Source: Stomorhina lunata
Lineage: Eukaryota > Arthropoda > Insecta > Diptera > Rhiniidae
Reading direction: 5' to 3'
Assembly: GCA_933228675.1 (NCBI GenBank)
Contig: OW121740.1
Location: forward strand, 160,142,486-160,206,485
DNA: 64,000 bases
Positions within the stretch are counted from its first letter, which is position 1; each line of letters starts with the position of its first letter. This document shows, one piece after another, positions 21,994 through 35,535 of the stretch. The notes below the pieces were generated by a model. It ran no database searches. It was not told where the DNA came from and saw only the letters and a program-made list of their open reading frames with translations. The position numbers and the translations under genes were made by a program.

Positions 21994-24900
21994 ATTAGAA
22001 AATTTTTGATATAAAATTTCGATAAAAAAAGTTTCTATAGAAAATTTTTCATATAAAAATTTTAATAGAAAATTTTTCATATAAAAATTTCTATAGAAAA
22101 TTTTTCATATAAAAATTTCTATAGAAAATTTTTCGTATAAAAATTTCGATAGAAAATTTTTTATATAAAATTTCGATAAACAAAATTTTCATATAAAAAG
22201 TTTTTATAGAAAAAATTTTATTGGAAAATATTTCATATAAAAATTTTTATAGAAAATTCTTCATATAAAAATTTCAAAAAAAAATTTTTCATATAAAAAT
22301 TTCAAAAGAAAATTTTTCATATAAAAATTTCGATACTGAAAGAAGAAGTTGTTATAAAAAATTTTTCATATAAAAAGTTTCTATAAAAATTTTTTCATAT
22401 AACTTTTCAAGAAGAAAATGTAAACTTTTATTGAAAAATTTTCGTATAAAATTTCTATAGAAATTTTTTCATATAGAAAGTTTCTAAAAAAAGTTTTTCA
22501 TACAAAAGTTTTTCTAAAAAATTTTATATAGAAAATTTTTCATATAAATGCTCTATAAAACATATTTCATATACATTTTCTATAGACAAATTTTCTTATA
22601 AATTTTCTATAGAAATTTTTTCATATAAATTTTATATAGAAACATATAAATTTTCAATAGAATATTTTTCATAGAAATTTTCTATAGAAAATTTTTTATA
22701 TAAATTTTCTATAGAAAATTTTTCTTAAAAACATTTCTATAGAAATTTTTTCATACAAAAATTTTGATAAAAAATTTTTCATTAAAGAATTTCTAATGAA
22801 AATTTTTTATATAAAAATATCTATTGAAATTTTAAATATAAAAAGATTCTATGGAAAATTTTTTATAAAAAATTTCCATAGAAAATTTTTCATATAAATT
22901 TTCAATAGAAAATTTTTCATAAAAAACTTCTATAGAAAATTAAAAAAAAAAAAAAATATTTTATATATCAAAAATTCTATAGAAAATTTTTCATATAAAC
23001 ATTTCTTTAGAAAATTGTTCATATAAAAATTTCGATAGAAAATTTTTCATATAAAAATTTCTTTAGAAAATTTTTTATATAAAAATTTTTACAGAAAAAC
23101 TTTCATTAAGAGGTTGTGGGTTCGAATCCGAAAAATTTTCATTCGAAAATTTCTATAGAAAATTTTTCATAAAACAATTTTCATAGAAAATTTTTCCTAA
23201 AAAATTTCTATAGAAAATTTTTCATGTAAAAATTTCTATAGAAAATTTTTCATAAAAAATTTCTATAGAAAATTTTTCATATAAAAATTTCGATAGAAAA
23301 TTTTTCATATAAAAATTTCGATAGAAAATTTTTCATAAAAAATTTCTATAGAAATTTTTTATGAAAAATTTTTACATATAAAATTTCTATAGAAAACTTT
23401 TCATAAAAAATTTCTATAGAAAATTTTTCATATAAATTTTCTATAGAAAATTTTTTATATACATTTTCTATAGAAAATTTTTCACATATAAAGTTTCTTT
23501 AGAAATGTTTTTATATATAAAATTTCTATAGAAAATTTTTCATAAAAAAAATTTCAATAAAAAATTTTTCATAAAAAAATTTCTATAGAAAAGTTTTAAT
23601 AAAAAATTTTTTATATCAAAATTTCTATAGAAAAATTTTGATATAAAAATTTCTATAGAAAATTGTTCATATAAAAATTTCGATAGAAAATGTTTCATAT
23701 AAAAATTTCTATAGAAAATTTTTCATAAAAAATTTCTATAGAAAATTTTTCATGTAAAAATTTCTATAGAAGATGTTTCATAAAAAATTATAGAAAAGTT
23801 TTCTATAGAAGATGTTTCATAAAAAATTATAGAAAAGTTTTCTAAAAAATTTTTATAGAAAATTTTTCATATAAAAATTTCGATAGAAAATTTTCTATCA
23901 AAATTTTTCATAAAAAATGTTTATAGAAAATTTTTCATAAAGTTTCTAGAGAAAACTTTTCTTAAAAAAAATTCTATAAAAATTTTTCACATACAAATTT
24001 CTATAAAAAATTTTTCATGTAAAAATTTGGATAGAAAATTTTTTATTAAAAAAATTTCTATGTAAAATTTGGCATAAAAAATTTTTATAGAAAATCTTTC
24101 ATAAAAAGATGTCTATAGAAAATTTTTCATAAAAAATTTCTATAGAAAATTTTTCACATAAAAGTTCCGATAGAAAATTTTTCATATAAAAATTTCGATA
24201 GAAAATTTTTCATATAAAAATTTCGATAGAAAATGTTTCATATAAAAATTTCTATAATAAATTTTTCATATAAAAATTTCGATAAAAAATTTTTCATATA
24301 AAAGTTTCGATAGAAAATTTTTCATATAAAAATTTCGATAAAAAATTTTTCATATAAAAGTTTCGATAAAAAATTTTTCATATAAAAATTTCGATAGAAA
24401 CTGTTTCATATAAAAATTTCTATAATAAATTTTTCATATAAAAATTTCGATAAAAAATTTTTCATATAAAAGTTTCGATAGAAAATTTTTCATATAAAAA
24501 TTTCGATGGAAACTGTTTCATATAAAAATTTCTATAATAAATTTTTCATATAAAAATTTCGATAAAAAATTTTTCATATAAAAATTTCTATAATAAATTT
24601 TTTATGTAAAAATTTCGATAGAAAATTTTTCATAAACAAATTTCTATAGAAAATTTTTCATCAAAGAAAATTTCGATGGAAAATTTGTTATTAAAAATTT
24701 CAATAGAAAATTTTTCATTTAAAAATTTCGATAGAAAATTTTTTATTTAAAAATTTTTATAGAAAATTTTTCATATAAAAATTTCAATGGATAATTTTTC
24801 ATATCAAAGTTTCTATAGCAAATGTTTCATATACAAATTTCGATAGAAAATTATTCATATAAAAATTTGAATAGAAAATTCTTCATTTAAAAATTTCTAT

Positions 24901-25000
24901 AGAGAATTTTTTATATTAAAATTTGTGTAGAAAATTTTTCATATAAAAATTTCAATCAAATTTTTTTTTATAAAATTTTGTATTTTTTTCATAAAAAAAA
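21994..25000. repeat. 28-bp satellite array C (ATAAAAATTTCTATAG + AAAATTTTTCAT)
   Basis: Unit: ATAAAAATTTCTATAG then AAAATTTTTCAT, period 28 (24181 to 24209), about 105 copies with substantial divergence. A ...TTTCGATAG... variant dominates near 24150-24500, where a block with AAACTGTTTCATATAAAAAT recurs. The unit is the reverse complement of array D, so C and D face each other across 25.0-26.2 kb. Confidence 0.95.
23111..23133 (+). other. tRNA T-arm-like insert inside array C
   Basis: AGGTTGTGGGTTCGAATCCG interrupts the array. GGTTCGAATCC (23119-23129) is an exact B-box consensus. About 23 bp of non-satellite sequence are present with no A box, so this is at best a fragment of a tRNA or SINE. 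Confidence 0.45.
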
Positions 25001-26242
25001 AAATATTTATTATTATTTTTAAATGATTTTAAAATTTGCTGCAATTTAATTTTAAAATGCCTTTAAAACCTTCATTAAGTAAAACCATTCACATCTGCAT
25101 TAATTTTTGTGACTTTGACATTATTTGACTTTTGGTGCGTGATCAACATGATTATCATGTTGATTACGTTGATTTTGGTATGAACAAATAATAAAAAACT
25201 ATTTCCAATTACTAAAGTTAAATCCCCGAAAAACATCAACTTTTAATCAAATGAAAAAATTTTTATAATAAATCAAAACACTCAAAGTTCAGCAACAAAA
25301 TTTTTAAATTAACCCATATAAAAAATGGCTTTAAACATATTCATTCACTCACACGACCACCAAATTTAGTCTCACCACAAAATATTCGTACCGTTAGTAG
25401 TTTAGCACTTTTTTAAAGTAAAATTAATTTTTGTGTGTGTTTATTTTGTATAAACAAATTTAATATCTAAAAAAAGCCACACGAAGCCATAATCCATTAA
25501 ATTGGCTTTTTCTTCAAAAGTTTTTAACACTCATCAAAATAATGTTGGGGGGCGTTAAACAAAAAAAAAAAAAAAAAAAAAAATAACGAAAATTAATTTA
25601 ACCCCAAATATTATGAAAAATATGAATAGGGCACTTAAATAATAAATATTATGAAATATTTCATTCCAAATATGTATATCCTTATGTTTTTAGGTACATA
25701 AAGTTGTAAAGTAATTGATAGACGGAATAGAAATTTTTGGCTCACCAATCAATCAGATTTGTTACACTATAAAACTAAAGTTCTTACAGTAAACCCAGCA
25801 TAGTTGCCTTTCAAAAAATTCCATTTTTGAAAAACAGTTATAAGTTTGTATGCTTTTACTTTTATCAATTTTGAAGAAAATGATGTTATTAAGCGAAATT
25901 TACTGTACATTTTCATAAATTTCCCAATGCTCATATTTTTGTTCACATTTTATGAACAATGTTTGTATTTTTATTAAAATTTGTTTTATTTTAAATATTT
26001 TATGGTTTGCGTGACTGAATGATTTTTTATAGATATTTTTGGTTATAAAAAATACCCACCACTTGAATATCTAGACTCTTTTGAACTTACCCCAACTATA
26101 AATTTATGAATATTTTTTTCCAAAAATATAAAATTCACTTGTTTTCTTACTCAAATTTAAATATTTATTTGTGTATGTAAATAGTTGGGGTAGGTCAGGG
26201 TAGCCATGTGTTATTTGTTAGCTTTTCTAAGAGAAATTGTTC
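25001..26242. other. Spacer between the facing arrays C and D; A23 tract
   Basis: Non-satellite AT-rich spacer at the centre of the inverted array pair. It includes an uninterrupted run of 23 A at 25561-25583 preceded by GGGGGGCGTTAAAC, and the small self-complementary phrase ATGATTATCATGTTGATTAC near 25150. The A run could be a retroposon tail, but no body was recognised. No open frame of note. Confidence 0.5.
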
Positions 26243-28905
26243 TAAAAGCTTTTAAAAACTTTTCTATAGAAATTTTTATAGCAAAAGTTTTATATAGAAA
26301 TTTTTTATATGAAAAATTTTCCATAGACTTTTTTATTTAAAAAATTTTCTCTAGAAATTTTTACATGATTAATTTTCTACAGAAATTTATATAATGAAAA
26401 TTTGCTATAGAAATTTTTATAAGAAAAATTTTCTATGGAAATTTTTATATGAAAAACTTTCTATAGAAATTTTTATATGAAAAACTTTCTATAGAAATTT
26501 TTATATGAAAAATTTTCTATAAAAATTTTTATATGAAAAATTTTCTATAGAAATTTTTATATGAAAAACTTTCTATAGAAATTTTTATATGAAAAATTTT
26601 CTATAGAAATTTTTATATGAACAATTTTCTATAGAAATTTTTATATGAAAAATTTTCTATAAAATTTTTTATATGAAAAATTTTTTATATGAAAAATTTT
26701 TTATAGACATTTTTATTTAAAAAATTTTCTATGGAAATTTAAATATAAATGAATAAGTTTTCTATAGAAATTTTTATATGAAAAATTTTGTATATGAGAA
26801 ATTCTCTAAAGAATTTTTTTATATACAAAATTTTCTATAGAAATTTTCATATAAACATTTTTTTTATAGAAATTTTCATATAAAAAATTTTTTGTAGAAA
26901 TTTTTATATGAGAAATTTAGATAGAAATTTTTGTATGAAAAATTTCGATAGAATTTTTTGTATGAAAAATTTTCTATATAAATTTTTATATGAAAAAATT
27001 TCTTTAGAAATATTTATAAGAAAAAATTTCTTTAGAAATATTTATATTAAAAATTTTTTATAAGAACTTTTTATAAGAAAATTTTCTAAAGAAATTTTTA
27101 AATGAAAAATTTTCTTTAGGAATTTTTATAGAAATTTTATATGAAAAATTTTCTACAGAAACTTTTAACTAAAAAAAGTTTTTATATAAACACTTTCTAT
27201 TGAAATTTTCATATGAAAATTTTCGATAGAAATTCTTGCAAAAAGAAAATTCTATAGAAATTATTACCTAAAAAATTTTATATAGAAATTTTTACATGAA
27301 CAATTTTCTACAATTTTCTTTGTTAAATTTTTATATAAAACATTTTTAATAGAAATTTTTATATGAAAAATTTTCAGTAAACATTTTTTTATGAAAAATT
27401 TTCAGTAAAAATTTTTATATGAAAAATTTTCTATAAAAGTTTTTTATGAAAAATTTTCTATAAAAATTTTTTATGAAAAATTTTCTGTAAAAATTTTTCT
27501 ATGAAAAATTTTATATCGAAATATTTATATGAAAAATTTTCTTCAGAAGTTTTTATATGAAAAATTTTCTGCAGAAATTTTTATATGAAAAGATTTCTAT
27601 AGAAATTTTTATATGAAAAATTTTCTATAGAAATTTTTATATGAAAAATTTTTTATAGAAATTTTTATATGAAAAAAAATTATCTATAGAAATTTTTGTT
27701 TGAAAAATTTTAATAAGAAATTTGTTTTTTTTTATATGAAAAATTTTTATTTGAAAAATTTTATAAAAAAAATTTTATATAAAAAATTTTCTATCAAAAT
27801 TTTTACATAAAAAATTTTCAATACAAATTTTATTTAAAAAATTTTCCATCAAAAATGTTTATATAAAAAATTTATATAAAAAATAAATTTTTATATGAAA
27901 AATTATCTATAGAAATTTTTATATGAAAAAGTTTTAATAAAAATTTTAAAATGAAAAATCTTCTATAGAAATTTTTATATAAAAAATTTTCTATAGAAAT
28001 TTTTATATGAAAAATTTTTCAAAGAAATTTTTAATAAAAAAAAAATTTTAGATAGAAATTTTTATATGAAATTTATCTATAGAAATTTTTATATGAACAA
28101 TTTTATATAGAAATTTTTATTTAAAAATTTGCTTTAGAAATTTTTATGAAAAATTTGCTATAGAAATTTTTATATGAAAAATGTTCTAAAAAAATTTTAT
28201 ATAAACATTTTTTTATAGAAATTTTAAAATGAAACATTTTCTATAGAAATTTTTATATGACAAAATTTTCTTCGGAAACTTTTATATGAAAAAATTTTTA
28301 TAGAAATTTGTTTAGAAAAAAACTTAGTATATAAATTTTTATATGAAAAATTTTCTACAGAAATTTTTATATGTAAAACTTTCTATAGAAATTTTTATAT
28401 GAAATTTTTATATAGAAATTTTTATTTGAAAATTTTTCGATAGAAATTTTTATATAAAAAATTGTCTATACAAATTTTTATATAAAATATTTTTATAGAC
28501 ATTTTTATACGAAAAATTTTCGATAGAAATTTTTATATGAAAAATTCTCTATAGAAATATTTATATGAAAAATTTTCTGTAGAAATTTTTCTATGAAAAA
28601 TTTTCGATTTTCGAAATTTTTAGATGAAAAATTTTCTATAGAAATTTTTATATAAAAATTTTCTATAGAAATTTTTTTATGAAAAATTTTTTACAGAAAC
28701 TTTTATATGAAAAAGTTTTTATGAAAATTTTAATATGAAAAATTTTCGTTAGAAATTTTTTTATAAAAAATGTTTATTTGAAAAATCTTCTATAGAAATT
28801 TTTACATAAAAAATGTTTATATGAAAATTTTTCTATAGAAATTTTTACATAAAAAATTTTCCAAAGAAATTTTTTTATGTAAAATTTTCTAATTTTTTTT
28901 TTTAT
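26243..28905. repeat. 28-bp satellite array D (inverted C)
   Basis: Unit: ATGAAAAATTTTCTATAG then AAATTTTTAT, period 28, about 95 copies. It is the exact reverse complement of the C unit. It is best conserved at 26440-26660 and variable elsewhere. The minus-strand frame at 28774-28962 is repeat translation. Confidence 0.95.
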
Positions 28906-30059
28906 AGGGCATATAAAATTCGTCTTAACTTTAATTTTCTTATTAAATTTTTTCAAAAGCATTTTTTACTTTTAGGCACATAAAAACTTTTAAAGCTTTT
29001 TTTAGTCTTTTTGTTGAGTTTTCTTATTTTCCCTCCAGATGTCGCTAATGGCGAGACTTAGAAAGTTTTATAATTCACAGAGAATAGGGATATGAATTAT
29101 TTGAAATCCTTGAAACTAACCACCACCATAAGTTAAATACACACACACTTAGACATACTTTGCAAACACACACGCTCATTTATGTTTCTTTTAGGTCACA
29201 CAAATACAAAAAAGAGCTTTAATTGAACAAAAAAGGATAAAAAGCTTTTTGGGGCACAAAAAAGCTAAGCTATCCGATGCAAACAAAACCACCTGTTGAA
29301 GGGAATTATTGAGGAAAGAAAGAAACATTTGAGTTTTTGAAATTTGTAGACATTTAAATTTGAGGGGAGATTGGAGGTTTTAGAACAAAAAATTTTAAAT
29401 AGTTATTTTAGCCTTTGTTTTTATTTTTATAAGTTTTTTAAATAAAAGACTGCAGTATTTCCATTCTATTGTCTAATTTTTGTTTTAAATCTGTATTTTT
29501 AACAAAAATTAATATAATTCCCATAGTCACAATTCAAGTTTTGCTTATACTCTAAGATCTTATACTTTTAAGTATTAGTTACCTTTTTTTAAATAAATTT
29601 TCGGTTTTTTTTAAAATAAATTTCTAAAGTATTTGTTTATTGCCTTCCCAAATAAAAGTCACTCCATTATTCAGGTAATTAAATTGAAATTAGCGGTTTT
29701 TAATGACAATAAATTGCTAAAAGTTATGACATCTTTTAAATTGGCCTATTTAATAGACGATAATTGTAGAATACAAAACAAAAGCAATAGATGATTTTCA
29801 AATTTAATTGCAGTTTTTAATGACTTCAGTCTAAATGTGATTTATGCAAATGTTAGAGAGATTTATGGAAATTTAATATTTATTCAAAATATCGTATTTT
29901 TAGGATTGAAATTATTTTTATATTACCTTTGCTATACGATGGGTTGAACAGTTGTTTTAATAATACTTTTTATTTTCTTTGCAGGTAATGAATATTTTTT
30001 ATTTTTAAACCATAATTAGTAAGTAAATTAATTTATTATTTAAATACTCTATGTAAAAT
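28906..30059. other. Unique spacer with splice-like signals, no gene called
   Basis: Contains a good orphan 3' splice-site-like signal, TTTTCTTATTTTCCCTCCAG at 29019-29038 followed by ATGTCGCTAATGGCG, with no matching donor nearby. It also holds a recursive-type site at 29985 (listed separately). Otherwise AT-rich without open frames. Confidence 0.4.
29961..30024 (+). promoter_or_regulatory. Candidate recursive splice site (ratchet point)
   Basis: TACTTTTTATTTTCTTTGCAG ends at 29984 and is immediately followed by GTAATG. This is the juxtaposed acceptor/donor arrangement known from recursive splicing of long insect introns. A second donor, GTAAGT, follows at 30019-30024 and would define a 34-nt recursive exon. 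The polypyrimidine tract is strong and the first donor moderate. It would imply that the + strand here is intronic. Chance occurrence in T-rich DNA cannot be excluded. Confidence 0.4.
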
Positions 30060-33000
30060 TTGTTGAAGAAAAATTTCATGTAGAAAATAATTTAAGAAAA
30101 ACTTTCTATAAACATTTTTATATGAAAATTTTTCTATAGAAATTTTTTATGTGAACAATTTTATATATAAAAATTTTTTATATAAAAAATTTTCTATAGA
30201 AAATTTTTATATAATAAAATGTTTATATGAAAAATTTTTTATATTGAAAATTTTCCATAGAAACTTTTTATATAAAAAATTTTCTATAGAAATTTTTTGT
30301 ATGAAAAATTTTCTATAGAAATATTTTATATGAAAAATTTTCTGAATAACTTATTTATATTATAAATTTTCTTTAGAAATTATTTAAATAAAAAAATTTC
30401 TATTGAAATTTTTTATATGAAAGATTTTCGAAAGAAATTTTTCCCATGATAAATTTTCTATAGAAATTTTTTACATTTTTTAATGAAAAAATTTCAATAG
30501 GAATTTTTTATATCAAAAATTTTCTATATAAATTTTTTAAATGAGAGATTTTCTAACGAATTTTTTTTTATGAAAAGTTTTCTATAGAAATATTTTATGA
30601 AAAATTTTAAATAAACAAGTTTTTATAGAAATTATTTATATAAAAAATTTTCTATAGAAATTTTTTATATGAAATATTTTCTAGAGAAATTTTTTATGAG
30701 AAAAATTTTGTATAGAAATTTTTTATATAAAAATTTTCTATAGAAATTTTTATATGAAAAATTTTTTAATGAAATAATTCTGTATATTAAAAAGTTTATA
30801 TACAAATTTTCTATAGAAACTTTTTCTATGAAAAATTTTCTATAGAAACTTTTTCCATAAAAAATTTTCTATGGAATTTTCTTGTATGAAAAAATTTCTA
30901 TAAAAATTTTTATACTAAAAATTTTCTATAAAAATTTTTAATACGAAATTTTCTAAAGAAACTTTTTATTTAAAAAATTTTCTATTGAAATTTTTATATG
31001 AAATATTTTCTAAAGAAATTTTAATATGAACAATTTTTTAAAGAAGCTTTTCATATGGAACATTTTCTATAGAAATTTTTTAAATCAAAAATTTTCTATA
31101 GAAATTTTTTATATGAAAAATTTTGTATAGAAATTTTTTATATGAAAAATATTTGATAGAAATTTTTTATATGAAAAATTTCTTTATGAAATAATTCTAT
31201 ATATTAAAAAGTTTATATACAAATTTTCTATTTTCTTTTTCCATAAAAAATTTTCTATTGAATTTTCTTGTATGAAAAATTTCTATAAAAATTTTTATAC
31301 TAAAAATTTTCCCTTTTATTTAAAAAATTTTCTATCGAAATTTTATATATGAAAAATTTTTCTATAGCAATTTTTATATGAAAAATTTTTTAGAGAAACT
31401 TTTCATATGGAACATTTCCTATAGAAATTTTTTATATGAAAAATTTTCTATAGAAATTTTTTATATGAAAAATTTTCTATAGAAATATTTTATATGAAAA
31501 ATTTTCTAAATAATTTATTTATATCATAAATTTTCTTAAGAAATTTTTTAAATAAAAAATTTTCTATTGACATTTTTTATATGAAAGATTTTCTAAAAAA
31601 ATTTTCAATAATAATTTTCTATAGAAATTTTTATATGAAAAATTTTCTATAGAAGTTTTTATATAAAAAATTTTCTATGGAAATTTTTATATGAAGAATT
31701 TTCTATAGAAATTTTTATATGAAAAATTTTCTATATAAACTTTTCAGAAATTTTTAATATGAAAATTTTTCTATAGAAATGTTTTGAATAAAAAATTTTT
31801 TATGTGAAAAATTTTCTATAGAAACATTTTATTAAAACTTTTTAAAAATTTTTTATATAAAAATTTTCTATAGAAATTTTTTATATAAAAATTTGGTATA
31901 GAAATTTTTTATATAAAAATTTTCTATAGAAATTTTTTATATAAAAATTTTCTATAGAAATCTTTTATATAAAAAACATAGTATAATAATTTTTAATATA
32001 AAAAATTTTGTATAGAAATTTTTTATATGAAAGATTTTCTATAATTTTTTTTTTTGATAAACAATTTTCTAAAGAAATTTTTCACATGAATAATTTTCTA
32101 AAGAAATTTTTCATATGAAAAATTTTTTATAGAAATTTTTTATATGAAAAATTTTCTATATAAACTCTTCAGAGATTTTTTATGTGACCAATTTTCTATA
32201 GAAATTTTTAATATGAACATTTTTCTATAGAAATTTTTTGAATCAAAAATTTTTTATATGAAAAATTTTCTATAGAAACTTTTTAGAAATTTTTTATATA
32301 AAAATTTTCTATAGAAATTTTTAATAAAACAAATTGCCTATAGAAATTTATAATATGACAAATTTTGTATAGAAATTTTTTATATGAAAAATTTTCGAAA
32401 GACATTTGTCACATAAAAATTTTTTTACAGAAATTTTTTATATGAAAAATTTTCTATAGAAATTTTTAATATGAATTTTTTCTAGAAGTTTTTTGAACAA
32501 AAACTTTTTATGTGAAAAATTTTCTATTCAAAGATTTTATATACAAAATTTTCTATAAAAACTTTTTAGAAATTTTTTATATAAAAATTTTCTATTGAAA
32601 ATTTCTTTAGAAATTTTTTGTATAAAAAAAATTCTATTTTCTACAGAAATTTTTAAATAAAAAATTTTCTACATAAACTTTTCAGAAATTTTTTATATGA
32701 AAAAATTTTTTATAGGAATTTTTTGTATGAAAAAATTTCCTATAGAAGTTTTTAATATGAAACATTTTTTATATAAAAAATTTTGTATAGAAATTTTTTG
32801 TATGAAAAATTTTATGTAGAATTTTTTATATAAAAAATTTTCTGTAAACATTTTTTTAAGAACAATTTTCTTCATATAAAATATTTTCTAAAGAAAAGTT
32901 TTGATAAATTTATGATAAATTATGACACATTTTCTATTAACATTTTTTTAATGAAAAATTTTCATGAAAACTTTTCTATAGAAACTTTTTATATGAAAAA

Positions 33001-33600
33001 TTTTCTATAAAAAAACTTTTTCGAAATTTTTTATATGAAAAAAATTTCTATAGGAGTTTTTAAAAATTTTTTTATATCAAAATTTTTATGGAAATTTTTT
33101 TATTAAAAATTTTCTATAGAAATTTTTAATATAAAAAATTTTCTATAAAAATTTTTATTACGAAAAATTGTCTATAGAAATTTTTTATATGAAAAATTTT
33201 CGATTGAATTTTTAAGTGAAAAATTTTCCATAGAAATTTTTCATTAAAAATTGTTCATAAAAATTTTTTGTATGAAAAATTTTCTATAGAAATTTTTTTT
33301 ATAAAAAAAATTGTCTATAGCAATTTTGTATATAAAAAATTTTGTAGAGAAATTATATAACAAAAATTTAAAAAAAAACTTTTTATATGAAAAATTTTAT
33401 ATTGAAATTTTGTTTATAAAAATTTTTTTATTTAAAAAATTTTCTATAGAAATTTTTTATAAAAATTTTTAATATGAAAGATTTTCGAACGAAACTTTTT
33501 GTATGAAAATTTCCTGTAGAAACTTTTCAACAAAAAACATATTCTATAAAAACTTTTTTTGTGAAATTTTTTTTTTTCAAATATTTTATATAAAGGCTCA
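30060..33600. repeat. 29-bp satellite array E (D-like orientation)
   Basis: Unit: TTTTTTATATGAAAAATTTT then CTATAGAAA, period about 29, roughly 120 diverged copies, in the same orientation as D. A block with AATTCTGTATATTAAAAAGT (30776) recurs as AATTCTATATATTAAAAAGT (31194), a segmental duplication of about 420 bp. The minus-strand frame at 32693-32875 is repeat translation. Confidence 0.93.
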
Positions 33601-34795
33601 TTAAACCAATTCGTGTTAACCCATAAAAAGAAATTTTTGAAATTCCATCAAAATTGTTTAAAACCTTAAAAACTAAAAATACCTTTCAGAATACATATAA
33701 TAACAAATAATTAACCACCTGTTAATTATATAAAAAAATTCTTTTCCGTTCCGTATTTTTGGTTTTTAATCTTCTTTCGGTTATTATTTATTTAAAAATT
33801 GTTTTCCAATAATTTATTAGAATTGGGTCATTTCTTTTACAGTTTTTTGCTCTTGCCTTCACTTAACGTTTATGTAATAATACAAAAAAAAAAAAATAAG
33901 TATAAAATTAATAAATATAAATAATAAAGAGGCGAAAAAAATCGTTAAACAAAAACCGATATGAAGCTAAAAAAGGCAAAATGAAACCAGGTTATTTTAA
34001 GATTTTTATGAAATTGATATAAGTCAAGAAAATGTAGAAAGAATGTATGTAAAATGTTAAATATTGAAATACTTAAATTTTGCCAAAAGATATGTTTTAC
34101 AAAATTTATTTTTGAAATCCGCAATGTCTTTTTAATAGACCCCTTCTGAACTGTATAAAGGTCAATTACCACTTTTCTGCCCTCTTGTGATACAAATTGT
34201 AAACAGTTTTAAAAGGTTTAGAATTTGTAAATAACAAACTCTCAATATTGATTTAAAAACCAGAATAAATCTTAATTACTACTTATATCTTTCTTAAAGT
34301 CATTGACTCATGGATTAAAAAAAACACTAAACCTGGTTTGCAAGTGGGCTTCAAGTATTTATGTTCTTTGTTTAAGTTCCTCTTTATTTTTTATTTATTT
34401 ATGAGTTTATTTAAAGAATTTGTGAATTTTTTTATTGATATACAACCTATAAAAAAATTTTATTAATTAAAGAATTCCGCATAAAGACAAAAGCAATTAA
34501 AAGTTTTATAATTTCTCTTAAATCATTTATAAAAGAATTAATCTTTGATTTGTATTTCTTGTTTTTTTTGTAAGAACTTTTTTGTCTTTGAACATGAGTT
34601 TAGATTTGTTAATTATTACCTTTAGCTAGAAACAAATTCTGAGTGATGGTTATTTGATTTTATAATGGAGAAGACAAAGAAATTTAGTGTTTGATTGTGA
34701 TTATATCACAAACAGAATTAAGTGCACCATGTAATCTAATGTAGAACCAATTGCCACTTCATTGTCCTTAAGTAATGCAGACTGTAAACAGATTG
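33601..34795. other. AT-rich unique stretch, no gene
   Basis: One minus-strand frame of 75 codons (33945-34172) is Phe/Ile-rich and unrecognised. No clear promoter, RNA gene or transposon ends were found. Confidence 0.4.
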
Positions 34796-35535
34796 AGAGT
34801 GGGAAGAGTTTTCTATAGAAAAGTTGACGGTGGGAAGAGTTTTCTATAGAAAAGTTGACGATGGGAAGAGTTTTCTATAGAAAAGTTGACGGTGGGAAGA
34901 GTTTTCTATAGAAAAGTTGACGGTGGGAAGAGTTTTCTATAGAAAAGTTGACGGTGGGAAGAGTTTTCTATAGAAAAGTTGACGGTGGGAAGAGTTTTCT
35001 ATAGAAAAGTTGACGGTGGGAAGAGTTTTCTATAGAAAAGTTTACGGTGGGAAGAGTTTTCTATAGAAAAGTTGACGGTGGGAAGAGTTTTCTATAGAAA
35101 AGTTAACGGTGGGAAGAGTTTTCTATAGAAAAGTTGACGGTGGGAAGAGTTTTCTATAGAAAAGTTGACGGTGGGAAGAGTTTTCTATAGAAAAGTTGAC
35201 GGTGGGAAGAGTTTTCTATAGAAAAGTTGACGGTGGGAAGAGTTTTCTATAGAAAAGTTTACGGTGGGAAGAGTTTTCTATAGAAAAGTTGACGGTGGGA
35301 AGAGTTTTCTATAGAAAAGTTTACGGTGGGAAGAGTTTTCTATAGAAAAGTTGACGGTGGGAAGAGTTTTCTATAGAAAAGTTGACGGTGGGAAGAGTTT
35401 TCTATAGAAAAGTTGACGGTGGGAAGAGTTTTCTATAGAAAAGTTGACGGTGGGAAGAGTTTTCTATAGAGAAGTTGACGGTGTGAAGAGTTTTCTATAG
35501 AAAAGTTGACGGTGGGAAGAGTTTTCTATAGAAAC
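34796..35535. repeat. 31-bp satellite array I (GTTGACGGTGGGAAGAG + core)
   Basis: Unit: GTTGACGGTGGGAAGAG then TTTTCTATAGAAAA, period 31 (34863 to 34894), about 24 copies, nearly identical apart from GTTTACGG and GTTAACGG variants. The 14-bp core TTTTCTATAGAAAA is a perfect palindrome. The array changes abruptly into array J at the core. Confidence 0.97.

Noticed and set aside
29019..29100. Acceptor-like TTTTCTTATTTTCCCTCCAG followed by ATGTCGCTAATGGCG as a possible exon
   Set aside because: No donor nearby, the frame stops after 18 codons, and there is no other coding signal. Noted only in the spacer entry.
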